Part shown: positions 1 through 5,468 of the stretch, piece by piece
Position numbering within the stretch: the first letter of the stretch is position 1
How the letters are laid out: every line of letters begins with the position of its first letter
NCBI GenBank assembly: GCA_944327405.1
Contig: CALVHK010000038.1
Coordinates: 1-8,883 of the forward strand
Reading direction: 5' to 3'
From: an uncultured Bacilli bacterium
GTDB taxonomy: Bacteria > Bacillota_I > Bacilli_A > RF39 > UBA660
Length of the DNA: 8,883 bases
Position numbers and translations under genes: made by a program
Notes under the pieces: generated by a model
What the model was told of the DNA's origin: nothing
Seen by the model: only the letters and a program-made list of their open reading frames with translations
Database searches by the model: none

Positions 1-264
1 AGAGCGATTCTTTATATTTATAGAGATACTGAAGAAAGAAAATTAGTGATTGTTACTCCTACTAATAAATATAAAGTAGCTATGACTATTAAAGAGATGA
101 TGGGTTATTTGGATGATCGGTTTGTACAGTGTCATAGATCTTGTATTGTTAATAAAAACAGGGTTGAAGAAAAGAATTATAAAGAGGGCTATTTTGTGTT
201 AGATACAGGTGAAAAAGTTTATTTATTATCAAAGATGAATAGGAAAATGATGGAGAATGACTGA
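1..264 (+). CDS. agrA: AgrA-like response regulator, C-terminal LytTR DNA-binding domain (5' end outside window)
   Basis: The reading frame is open from the first base, so the gene starts upstream of the window; the GTG at 46 is internal, not a start. The visible 87 residues are a LytTR domain: a strand reading ILYIYRD, then KYKVAMTIKEM, then the hallmark DDRFVQCHRSCIVN segment, ending in LLSKMNRKMMEND. In AgrA-type regulators this domain binds direct repeats in target promoters after the receiver domain (not in the window) is phosphorylated by the partner kinase. The TGA stop overlaps the start of the sensor kinase gene by 8 bases, which suggests translational coupling. Family assignment is firm; the AgrA role is inferred from the adjacent AgrC-, AgrB- and AgrD-like genes. 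Confidence 0.88.
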   Translation, partial: RAILYIYRDTEERKLVIVTPTNKYKVAMTIKEMMGYLDDRFVQCHRSCIVNKNRVEEKNYKEGYFVLDTGEKVYLLSKMNRKMMEND

Positions 265-1543
265 GTTTTTAGTTTGGCTTGTAGCGTGTTTTATGTCAAC
301 TTTAGGAGTTGCCTATTTATATTATAAATTAACTGATGCAGATAGGAAAATTACTCCTAAGATTTGTCTTCTATTTATAGTAGGAATAACTTTAATAGCT
401 TTAGTTAAATATTATAATATTACTTTTGTAAGTGCTATTTCATATTTTCTTTACTTTCCATTTTTGTTTTATGCAATTAAATACACATCATTTACGAAAT
501 TCTTATTTTACCTAATCATTGTGTGGATATATGGAGTAATTTTAGATATGATTTCTATGTTGTTTGTACTCTTTTTGCAATATATTTTTGATTTTAATAT
601 TTATAGTTATGTTTCTAGAATTATATTATCAAGCATTGTATTTATTATGTTTATAATTACTGCTAGAAGTACTAAGTTTAAAACAATTGTAAATAATGCT
701 TATAAAAAAGTTCAAAAAATTAATTATTTTGATTTTGCATTAGTTTCATTTGCTATTTTTGTTTTCTTTGTTGGATTTGTCATATTTTTAAGCTTGGATA
801 ACATGAGTTTAAGTGTTTTATTAATGGCAGTATTGTTTTTATTAGGCTTGTCTTTTGTTTTACTAATCAGAGTTAGGGTGCACTTAGTTGAAAATGATAT
901 TTTCTTAAATTTGTTAAAGGAAAATAATGAATTTTATTTAAAAATAGAAGATGAAAACAGAATTTTTAAACATAATTTAACTGCTAAACTCTTATCTGTT
1001 AAATCAGTTTCTGATAAGAAAGCTAGAAAATTAATTGATGATTTAATTAAGTCTTATAACAATAATATGGATTTTTCAATACAGATCAAAGATATGCCTT
1101 ATGGTTTGAATGGAATTATTTATGAGAAAATTTATCCATATATAGGCAAGCTTCATATAAAAATTTATAATAAAATTACTTTTGATATTTTTAAAAAATT
1201 AAAACCTAGAAGATATAATGTGTTTGTCGAAAAAATGATAATCGCCTTAGATAATGCAATTGAATCTTGTATGACGAGTGTTGATAAAGTTTTGGTAATT
1301 AATTTGTATTTTGAAAATAATGAAATAATTATGGATATAAAGAATACTTTTTCTGCTGATTTAAATTTAGAAGAATTGGGAAATATTAATTATTCAACTA
1401 AAAGTAATGGAAATGGAAAAAGACGTGGCTTGGGATTATTTTCTGCCTTAAGAGATAATGAAGTTAAGTTATCAATTAAAATTATCAATAACTTATTTGT
1501 AACTAGAATTGTTGCTAAGCAAAATATGAATGAAGATGAATAA
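257..1543 (+). CDS. agrC: AgrC-like membrane sensor histidine kinase (GHKL family)
   Basis: This 428-residue protein has about six hydrophobic membrane segments in residues 1-208, then a cytoplasmic kinase. The phospho-acceptor region reads RIFKHNL, with the probable histidine at 239. The ATP-binding part shows an N box (ALDNAIES, residues 330-337) and a glycine-rich lid (RRGLGLFSAL, 389-398), as in the HATPase_c_5 group that includes AgrC. In agr systems the membrane domain senses the cyclic peptide and the kinase phosphorylates AgrA. The ATG at 257 overlaps the regulator stop, with GGAG very close and AGGA further upstream, so initiation is probably coupled. The regulator precedes the kinase here, the reverse of staphylococcal agrCA. 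The stop lies 6 bases before the insertion sequence, so the native 3' flank and terminator appear displaced. Confidence 0.88.
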   Translation: MTEFLVWLVACFMSTLGVAYLYYKLTDADRKITPKICLLFIVGITLIALVKYYNITFVSAISYFLYFPFLFYAIKYTSFTKFLFYLIIVWIYGVILDMISMLFVLFLQYIFDFNIYSYVSRIILSSIVFIMFIITARSTKFKTIVNNAYKKVQKINYFDFALVSFAIFVFFVGFVIFLSLDNMSLSVLLMAVLFLLGLSFVLLIRVRVHLVENDIFLNLLKENNEFYLKIEDENRIFKHNLTAKLLSVKSVSDKKARKLIDDLIKSYNNNMDFSIQIKDMPYGLNGIIYEKIYPYIGKLHIKIYNKITFDIFKKLKPRRYNVFVEKMIIALDNAIESCMTSVDKVLVINLYFENNEIIMDIKNTFSADLNLEELGNINYSTKSNGNGKRRGLGLFSALRDNEVKLSIKIINNLFVTRIVAKQNMNEDE

Positions 1544-1549
1544 AAAAAA

Positions 1550-1587
1550 GGGGCTGTCGCGAAATTAAGTGATTAATTTTGTGACAG
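1550..1587 (+). repeat. Left terminal inverted repeat of the IS
   Basis: It matches the reverse complement of 3275-3312 at 36 of 38 positions by eye; the differences are at the inner end (TTTTGTGACAG against TTTCTTGACAG). The repeat is itself self-complementary (see the terminator entry). Confidence 0.9.
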
Positions 1588-1594
1588 TTCTTTT
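1550..1594 (+). terminator. Terminator-like hairpin formed by the IS left end, downstream of agrC
   Basis: CTGTCGCGAAATTAA (1553-1567), a GTGA loop, and TTAATTTTGTGACAG (1572-1587) form a 15-pair stem with two G-U pairs, followed by TTCTTTTATTTT. The A run before the stem can extend the pairing. Being 6 bases past the agrC stop, it probably ends agrAC transcripts and shields the transposase from read-in. Confidence 0.7.
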
Positions 1595-1614
1595 ATTTTA
1601 AAAAAATTTAAAAA

Positions 1615-1676
1615 GCTCTGAAATCACAAGGAATTCAGAGCAATTTTGTGATACTTGTCTAAGGAGTTGTATCACA
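1615..1676 (+). promoter_or_regulatory. Transposase mRNA leader with competing hairpins around the start codon
   Basis: Three perfect pairings can be seen. GCTCTGAA (1615-1622) pairs with TTCAGAGC (1634-1641). ATCACAA (1623-1629), in that hairpin's loop, pairs with TTGTGAT (1646-1652). TGTGATAC (1647-1654) pairs with GTATCACA (1669-1676), which includes the A of the ATG and leaves the AAGGAG ribosome site (1661-1666) in the loop. The second and third pairings share bases and exclude each other, so the leader could switch between a start-exposed and a start-occluded form. The pairings are seen; the switching is inferred. Confidence 0.45.
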
Positions 1677-3289
1677 TGTCTTATTTTACTATAAAAAGAA
1701 GTTTTTTTCTAGTCTCCTCAAGCAGATGTGATGAGGAATTTCAAAAAATTGATAAATTTATGGAACTTTTAGAAAAATTCGGAGTTGGAAAAATCATTGA
1801 AAGTGTAAAGTCAAATGAGATTCAATGTAAAGGTCGTAAAGGTTATTATAAATATAATCTATTCGCTATGATTATATATTGCTTTGCTAAATTTAAAGCA
1901 AGTCTTAGGGATATTGAAGATAAATGTGTTTTTGATTTAAGAGTTTTGTATATTATGGAAGGGAATATTCCAGATCACTCTGTAATTGGCAAATTTATTA
2001 ATCAATTCATTGTTCCTTATCAATATGAAATTTTTACTACTATTACTAAACAAATAATCAAAGATTTTAACTTAAAAATCGACGATATATTTGTTGATGG
2101 AACAAAATTAGAAGCAAATGCTAATAAATATAAATTTGTGTGGAAACCCACAAAATTTCATGCCAAACTAGATATATAAATAAAAGAATTACTAAAAGAA
2201 ATGGGTTATGAGTGGAAATCAAACGAATTAATAAAAACAATAGAGTTAACTCATTTTTTGGAAGATTATATTTCAACAAAACAAATAGATATTCATTATA
2301 TTCCTATAGGCAGAGGTAAAAGATTAGCGCAAGAACAGAAACATTATAAACTCGCCTATCAATATTTTATCAAATTGTTAGAATATGAAGAAAAAGAAAA
2401 AAATTGTGGTGAAAACAGAAATTCTTATTATAAAACGGATAAAGATGCGACAGCAATGATATTGAAAAAAGATTATTATTCAAAATTAAGTCATGATTTT
2501 CATGCAGGATATAACGTTCAAGTTTTAGTATCTAACTTACTAATATTAATGTATGGCGTATTTCAAGATAGAACTGATTATTATACTTTTATACCTATGA
2601 ATAACCTTTATTTTAAATATTATCGAAAAAATCCTAAAAATATATGTGCTGATTCAGGATATGGAATATATACCAATTACAAATATTTAAGAGAACATCA
2701 TATTGGTAATTATGTTAAATTTCAAACATGGAGTGGTGAAGCAAGTGGAAAATCACCTCAATTATTTTATACTTTTAATGATGGTGTAATGTGTTTAGAT
2801 ACTTGTATCGGAGAAGAAATATCCTTTAATCAAGACAATCATCAAAGAAATAAAGATGGAAAATTATTTAAGTTTATGGGTTGTAATAATTGTAAATATG
2901 CCTATAAATGTAAAGCTAAATTAAAACACAAAGATTATAATTATCGAACTGTCGAATTAATTCCTGATTATGAATTACTCAAAGAGGAAGCAAGAAATAA
3001 TCTACAAAGTCCTAAAGGGATAGAAATGCGAATCAACAGGAGTATTCAAGTAGAAGGGTCTTTTGGTCAAATAAAAAATAACATGAATTATGATAGAATT
3101 AGATGACGTGGATTAGAAAAAGTATCTGCGGAAATAATGCTTATGTGTTTAGGAGTAAATATAAGAAAATATTTTTCATCATTAGATAATAATAAATTTA
3201 AAAATAACTATTGGAAAATACCTTACACTTTACACAAAGAAATATTTCCAAGTGTAAAGCCAAAAGAAAAGAGACTGTCAAGAAATTAA
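1676..3289 (+). pseudogene. IS1182-family DDE transposase, inactivated by two in-frame stop codons
   Basis: Read in one frame from ATG 1676 (AAGGAG 9 bases upstream; preferred to TTG 1655), the gene would give about 537 residues. TAA at 2177 (codon 168) and TGA at 3104 (codon 477) interrupt it without any frameshift. Translation on both sides is intact family sequence: an N-terminal helix-turn-helix region with LRDIEDKCVFDLR; the first catalytic Asp in DIFVDGTKLEANANKYKF; NSYYKTDKDATAM; the second Asp in NICADSGYG; a cysteine cluster CNNCKYAYKC; and the catalytic Glu in NRSIQVEGSFGQIKNNMN. The second stop falls in NYDRIR-stop-RGLEKVS, where Arg would be expected, consistent with CGA to TGA. 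Remaining sequence after the stop (EKVSAEIMLMCLGVNIRK) is still recognisable, so decay is recent. Full-length protein would require suppression of both stops. Confidence 0.88.
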
Positions 3290-3312
3290 TCACTTAATTT
3301 CGCGACAGCCCC
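3275..3312 (-). repeat. Right terminal inverted repeat of the IS, with hairpin acting toward agrD
   Basis: CTGTCAAGAAATTAA (3275-3289), TCAC, TTAATTTCGCGACAG (3294-3308), then CCCC. On the + strand it is followed by TTTTT, and on the - strand the stem is followed by TCTCTTTTCTTTT, so it could end transposase transcripts in one direction and agrBD transcripts in the other. The stem has two mismatched positions and is weaker than the one at the left end. Confidence 0.75.
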
Positions 3313-3322
3313 TTTTTAAATA

Positions 3323-3436
3323 TTATAGTAAATCTTCAGGGCATTCTGGTTCATCGTAGAAAAACCAAATAGTACGTGCATCTCCAACTGTTGCAGTAGC
3401 AGTACCACTTAATAGATTAGCTAACATTTCTAACAT
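3323..3436 (-). CDS. agrD: AgrD-like autoinducer peptide precursor with Thr at the ring-closing position
   Basis: A 37-residue peptide begins at ATG 3436 behind an ideal AGGAGG site (8 bases away) and lies just downstream of agrB on the same strand. Its layout is that of AgrD: an N-terminal amphipathic stretch (MLEMLANLL), a short core (GDARTIWFFY), and an acidic tail with the PxxPE-type motif (DEPECPEDLL). AgrB removes the tail and cyclises the core, normally through a Cys, or in some species a Ser, five residues from the cut. Aligned on the W, the Y and the tail, that position is Thr22 (ring T-I-W-F-F, or six residues if Y27 is included). The only Cys (residue 32) lies in the tail that would be discarded. 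Context and architecture make the identification strong; a Thr-closed lactone is inference. The short length explains why standard gene callers may miss it. Confidence 0.85.
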   Translation of the reverse strand: MLEMLANLLSGTATATVGDARTIWFFYDEPECPEDLL

Positions 3437-3464
3437 CTTTTTTACCTCCTTTACTCCTATATTT

Positions 3465-3491
3465 GTTTAAATCTATATAAAAAATTTAAAC
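3465..3491 (-). other. AT-rich hairpin in the agrB-agrD spacer
   Basis: GTTTAAAT (3465-3472) and ATTTAAAC (3484-3491) form a perfect 8-base inverted repeat with an 11-base loop. It lies between the agrB stop and the agrD ribosome site and lacks a following T run on the - strand. It may be an mRNA processing or stability element, letting agrD exceed agrB in dose, rather than a terminator. Confidence 0.4.
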
Positions 3492-3493
3492 CA

Positions 3494-4099
3494 CTATTCA
3501 GCTTTCTTTTTATAATATTTATAATTATTGAACCTTGTATTTGTTATTTTATAAGTTAATGGATTAATTAAGATGATTTGAATTAATAATGCATAAATAA
3601 TTACGTTTTTAATGATAGAAATATTTACAGCAAAATATAAAATTGAGTATAATAGTACAATAATAATAGAAATGATTTTTGCTTTTAGTCTTTGATTTTT
3701 TCTAATTAACGGTCTTTTTGGTGTATCAGCTGGTGCCCATAAAATCATTGAAATAAGTGCTATTCCTAAAATGATGTAACCAATATAGGTAGGAATTTGT
3801 TTATTTATTAGAAATACAGGTATAATGATATAGACTAATAAAGAACTTACCCAACAACCTAAACTTGATTTAGCATGCCATCCAAAACTAAATGTTCTGA
3901 TGCCGGCATAAAAGAGTATGAGTAAAGCAGTTTCCTTGATTGTATTTGTTAATATTGCTATTAGAAGAACAACAACAAGTTTAACTAATAAGTTATATAT
4001 TCCTTCTAATCCATACTTTAATTTTTTTACTTTTAAGTCATCACATTCTTCATATTTAGATATAAACGATATGGATGAATTAATAAACTTTTCTTTCAT
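3494..4099 (-). CDS. agrB: AgrB-like membrane peptidase that processes and cyclises AgrD
   Basis: This 201-residue protein has the AgrB layout: a short N-terminal region with KLKYGLEGIYN, several hydrophobic segments (about residues 38-66, 83-120 and 140-185) and a Lys-rich C-terminus. The catalytic motif is intact: FGWHAKSSLGCWVSS places His75 and Cys82 seven residues apart, as in characterised AgrB cysteine proteases. The DTPKRP loop (about residues 125-130) is also typical. AgrB cuts the AgrD tail and joins the core into a ring at the membrane. ATG 4099 follows TGAGG at a 6-base spacing. It forms a likely agrBD operon on the - strand, converging on agrAC across the insertion sequence. Since the enzyme looks complete, the unusual AgrD substrate is probably still processed. 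Confidence 0.93.
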   Translation of the reverse strand: MKEKFINSSISFISKYEECDDLKVKKLKYGLEGIYNLLVKLVVVLLIAILTNTIKETALLILFYAGIRTFSFGWHAKSSLGCWVSSLLVYIIIPVFLINKQIPTYIGYIILGIALISMILWAPADTPKRPLIRKNQRLKAKIISIIIVLLYSILYFAVNISIIKNVIIYALLIQIILINPLTYKITNTRFNNYKYYKKKAE

Positions 4100-4120
4100 A
4101 TACTACCTCACTGCATGATA

Positions 4121-4149
4121 AGTATAACTCAATATTATTGAGGAATAAA
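4121..4149 (-). promoter_or_regulatory. Candidate agrB promoter with overlapping palindromic operator
   Basis: On the - strand, TATACT (4126-4121) is a five-of-six -10 match, with a poor -35 candidate TTTATT (4149-4144) 17 bases upstream. The spacer is almost entirely a perfect palindrome, CTCAATA-T-TATTGAG (4128-4142). A protein bound there would cover the core promoter. The weak -35 fits a promoter needing an activator. Promoter assignment is by eye. Confidence 0.4.
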
Positions 4150-4276
4150 TATTGTTTGCTTCAAGTAACTTGCTAGGAGTTTTAATTTTTAAAAATGTTT
4201 GTTTTGGCATTGCTTTTGTAATTTTAAGGCAAAAAATAAATCATTCGGAACAAAAAGGTATCTTTTGTTAAATAAT

Positions 4277-4376
4277 TGTGGTATCTTTGGAGTGGTTTAT
4301 AACTCAGGATATGACATTGGTTGCAAACTTTGTCGAGCGGTTTTTCTTGAATTTAAACTCATTAGTGTGGTATCTT
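4277..4376 (+). repeat. Repeated TGTGGTATCTT elements upstream of csp (possible tandem extended -10 sites)
   Basis: The 11-mer TGTGGTATCTT occurs exactly at 4277-4287 and 4366-4376, and its core GGTATCTT occurs again at 4257-4264. TGnTATCTT resembles the extended -10 (TGATATAAT) seen before hpf and secA, and a TTGAAT (4347-4352) lies 18 bases before the downstream copy. They may be two csp promoters, or binding sites for a regulator. Confidence 0.35.
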
Positions 4377-4405
4377 AAGTATGAGGTAGGAAGGTGAGGT
4401 GTGAT

Positions 4406-4618
4406 ATGATCGGTAAAGTTAAGTGGTTTAATAACGAAAAAGGTTATGGCTTCATAGAGTACGAAGATCTTGAAGATATTTTTGTTCATTATTCAGCTAT
4501 AATTAAAGAAGGCTACAAAACTTTAAAAGAAGGAGCTATCGTTAGTTTTAAATTAATCGAAACTTCTAAAGGCTTACAAGCAGTAGATGTATGCGAAAAA
4601 GAATTAACTACTATTTAA
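4406..4618 (+). CDS. csp: Cold-shock-domain protein (CspA family)
   Basis: This is a 70-residue single-domain cold-shock protein, near the usual 65-70 residues. It begins MIGKVKWFNNEKGYGFI, with RNP1 as KGYGFI (residues 12-17) and RNP2 as DIFVHY (24-29). These aromatic surfaces bind single-stranded RNA or DNA; family members act as RNA chaperones that melt mRNA structure, often at low temperature. ATG 4406 is preferred over the in-frame GTG 4394 because the domain starts at MIGKVKWF and GGTGAGG lies just upstream. It has somewhat more acidic residues (YEDLED at 19-24) than classical CspA. It stands alone, with its own terminator, upstream of hpf. Which csp paralogue it is cannot be told. Confidence 0.95.
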   Translation: MIGKVKWFNNEKGYGFIEYEDLEDIFVHYSAIIKEGYKTLKEGAIVSFKLIETSKGLQAVDVCEKELTTI

Positions 4619-4633
4619 TTTAGTAGTTTTTTT
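4606..4633 (+). terminator. Intrinsic terminator of csp
   Basis: AACTACTA (4606-4613) pairs perfectly with TAGTAGTT (4621-4628), with a 7-base loop and a T run to 4633. The 5' arm lies inside the last codons and the loop includes the stop codon. The stem is AT-rich and only 8 pairs, so it may be leaky. Confidence 0.65.
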
Positions 4634-4643
4634 CTTCCTAACG

Positions 4644-4652
4644 TGATATAAT
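4644..4652 (+). promoter_or_regulatory. Extended -10 promoter of hpf
   Basis: TGATATAAT (TG at 4644-4645, TATAAT at 4647-4652) lies 24 bases before the hpf ATG, with TAGGTGGA as ribosome site. The -35 position (about 4624-4629, TAGTTT) has no good match and falls in the csp terminator stem. Confidence 0.7.
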
Positions 4653-4676
4653 AGATATAGAAAGTTAGGTGGAATT

Positions 4677-5207
4677 ATGGAATTAAATATAAGAGGGGAT
4701 AAGATAGCAGTTACGAAAGCTATTAAAGATTATATTACCGAGAAGATGGAGAGACTCAATAAGTATTTTGAAGGTGCTAAAAACATTAAAGCAAGTGTAC
4801 TTATTCGAGTTAAGAATAACGAGCAAATTATTGAGGTTACTGTTCCTACAAGTAAGTTTACACTAAGAGCAGAGGAAAAACATGATGATTTGTATGCAGC
4901 AATTGATTTAGTTATGGATAAACTAGAAAGACAAATACGGAAGAATAAAACAAAGTTAAATAATAAATATAAAAATATTATTCAACTCGATTTAGTTATG
5001 GATGCACCAGATGAGGAAGAGGAAGAAGAACAGAAAATTGTTAAAAGAAAAAATATTGATACCAAACCAATGGATGAAGAAGAAGCAATTCTTCAAATGG
5101 AACTTTTGAATCATGATTTCTTTGTATTTAAAAATGTAGATGAAGAATGTGTTTCTGTTATGTATAAAAGGCGAGATGGAAATTACGGAATTATTAATGT
5201 AAAATAG
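4677..5207 (+). CDS. hpf: Long-form ribosome hibernation promoting factor (HPF/YfiA family)
   Basis: The 176-residue protein has the two-domain plan of long HPF. Residues 1-100 are the ribosome-binding domain (MELNIRGDKIAVT, then LERQIRKNKTK), an acidic linker follows at 111-119 (DEEEEEE), and residues about 123-176 are the C-terminal dimerisation domain (VKRKNIDTKPM, NHDFFVF, VMYKRRDGNYGIINV). Long HPF binds the small subunit at the mRNA/tRNA site in slow-growing cells and joins two 70S ribosomes into an inactive 100S dimer through its C-terminal domain. Length is slightly under the common 180-190. It is often the neighbour of secA in Bacillota; here a toxin-antitoxin locus separates them. 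No terminator is visible after its stop, so its transcripts may run into the antitoxin RNA. Confidence 0.95.
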   Translation: MELNIRGDKIAVTKAIKDYITEKMERLNKYFEGAKNIKASVLIRVKNNEQIIEVTVPTSKFTLRAEEKHDDLYAAIDLVMDKLERQIRKNKTKLNNKYKNIIQLDLVMDAPDEEEEEEQKIVKRKNIDTKPMDEEEAILQMELLNHDFFVFKNVDEECVSVMYKRRDGNYGIINVK

Positions 5208-5230
5208 TATTTATGACTTATGCAAAAAAT

Positions 5231-5259
5231 TTGACTTTTAACATAAAATATAGTAATAT
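5231..5259 (+). promoter_or_regulatory. Candidate promoter of the CptI-like antitoxin RNA
   Basis: TTGACT (5231-5236), a 17-base spacer and TAATAT (5254-5259). The -35 matches five of six bases and the -10 four of six. The predicted start, about 5266, is just ahead of the first RNA repeat. Confidence 0.55.
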
Positions 5260-5270
5260 TATGTTGTAAA

Positions 5271-5368
5271 TGTTCTCGCTCCCGGATGGCGCGAGTAATA
5301 AGTTATTCCGGACGACGATGTTTCTCGCTCTCGGGTGGTGCGAGTAAATAAATTATCCCGAAAGAAAA
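5271..5368 (+). ncRNA. cptI: CptI-like type III antitoxin RNA: two 49-nt repeats, each a predicted H-type pseudoknot
   Basis: Two related units begin at 5271 and about 5320, in phase at 49 bases; they are much richer in G and C than the flanks. In unit 1, CTCGC (5275-5279) pairs with GCGAG (5291-5295), and its loop CCGGA (5282-5286) pairs with TCCGG (5307-5311). In unit 2, CTCGC (5324-5328) pairs with GCGAG (5340-5344), and loop TCGGG (5331-5335) pairs with CCCGA (5357-5361). The second helix keeps pairing through two compensatory changes (C-G to T-A, A-T to G-C), which supports a pseudoknot. In type III systems such RNA is cut into single units by the toxin and binds it to neutralise it; CptI RNAs typically have about two repeats of about 45 nt. 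The gene following the terminator encodes the matching toxin. Confidence 0.85.
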
Positions 5369-5372
5369 TCAG

Positions 5373-5401
5373 AAACTTTATCAGAAATGATAGAGTTTTT
5401 T
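5373..5401 (+). terminator. Intrinsic terminator between antitoxin RNA and toxin gene
   Basis: AAACTTTATCA (5373-5383), GAAA loop, TGATAGAGTTT (5388-5398): 11 pairs with one G-U and a GNRA tetraloop, then Ts to 5401. A terminator at this place is standard in type III loci, where it keeps antitoxin RNA in excess of toxin mRNA. Confidence 0.88.
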
Positions 5402-5411
5402 AAGTTTTATA

Positions 5412-5440
5412 TTGACGAACGTATGTATATGCGATATAAT
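5412..5440 (+). promoter_or_regulatory. Near-consensus promoter between terminator and toxin gene
   Basis: TTGACG (5412-5417), exactly 17 bases, TATAAT (5435-5440). This is a better match than the antitoxin promoter at 5231. The predicted start near 5447 gives a leader of about 20 bases before the toxin, with TTGGGGGA (5454-5461) as ribosome site 7 bases from ATG. Confidence 0.7.
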
Positions 5441-5468
5441 TATGATGTTAAGATTGGGGGATTTGTAA

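Larger units (their letters stand above)
1550..3312 (+). mobile_element. IS1182-family-like insertion sequence with an inactivated transposase
   Basis: The 1763-base element is bounded by 38-base terminal inverted repeats starting GGGGCTGTCGCG, and holds one transposase gene reading left to right that fills nearly all of it. The protein is of the IS1182/DUF772-type DDE family. If the A run before the left end and the T run after the right end are counted, the inverted repeat grows by 5 bases. No clear target-site duplication can be called because both flanks are A/T runs. The element lies between the stop codons of agrC (6 bases away) and agrD (10 bases away), so it interrupts neither gene. 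It cannot move on its own because the transposase is broken, but intact ends could be mobilised by a related transposase elsewhere. Confidence 0.9.
4100..4405. other. Divergent intergenic control region between agrB and csp
   Basis: About 300 bases without a convincing gene. From left to right it holds the agrB ribosome site and a weak -10, a perfect palindrome at 4128-4142, another at 4162-4172 (CAAGT-A-ACTTG), an A/T palindrome (ATTTTTAAAAAT, 4184-4195), an AACAAAA/TTTTGTT inverted repeat (4249-4255 and 4262-4268), three GGTATCTT copies, and the csp ribosome site. No obvious pair of AgrA-type direct repeats was found. A long csp leader is possible. Confidence 0.6.

Noticed and set aside
46..264. 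A separate small LytTR protein starting at GTG 46
   Set aside because: The same frame is open to base 1 and encodes the first LytTR strand, so this is the tail of a larger regulator.
1615..1652. A true H-type pseudoknot in the transposase leader
   Set aside because: The two stems are perfect but the connecting loops are 0 and 4 bases, which is too tight; alternative competing hairpins are more likely.
2177..3106. Alternative genetic code with TGA read as tryptophan
   Set aside because: The TGA at 3104 replaces an expected Arg, all Trp codons seen are TGG, TGA ends the AgrA-like gene at its natural C-terminus, and the other interruption is TAA.
3437..3493. Terminator between agrB and agrD
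   Set aside because: The hairpin at 3465-3491 lacks a T run on the - strand, so an operon with a structured spacer is preferred.
3918..4118. + strand reading frame antisense to agrB
   Set aside because: It is the complement of AgrB coding sequence including its catalytic region; composition is explained by agrB.
4304..4489. Small - strand reading frame across the csp start
   Set aside because: It overlaps the csp gene antisense, lacks a clear ribosome site and shows no recognisable motif.
5271..5368. Repeats resembling a minimal CRISPR array
   Set aside because: The two units are contiguous with no unique spacers, differ at many positions that covary in pairing, and sit before a ToxN-like gene, so a type III antitoxin RNA explains them.
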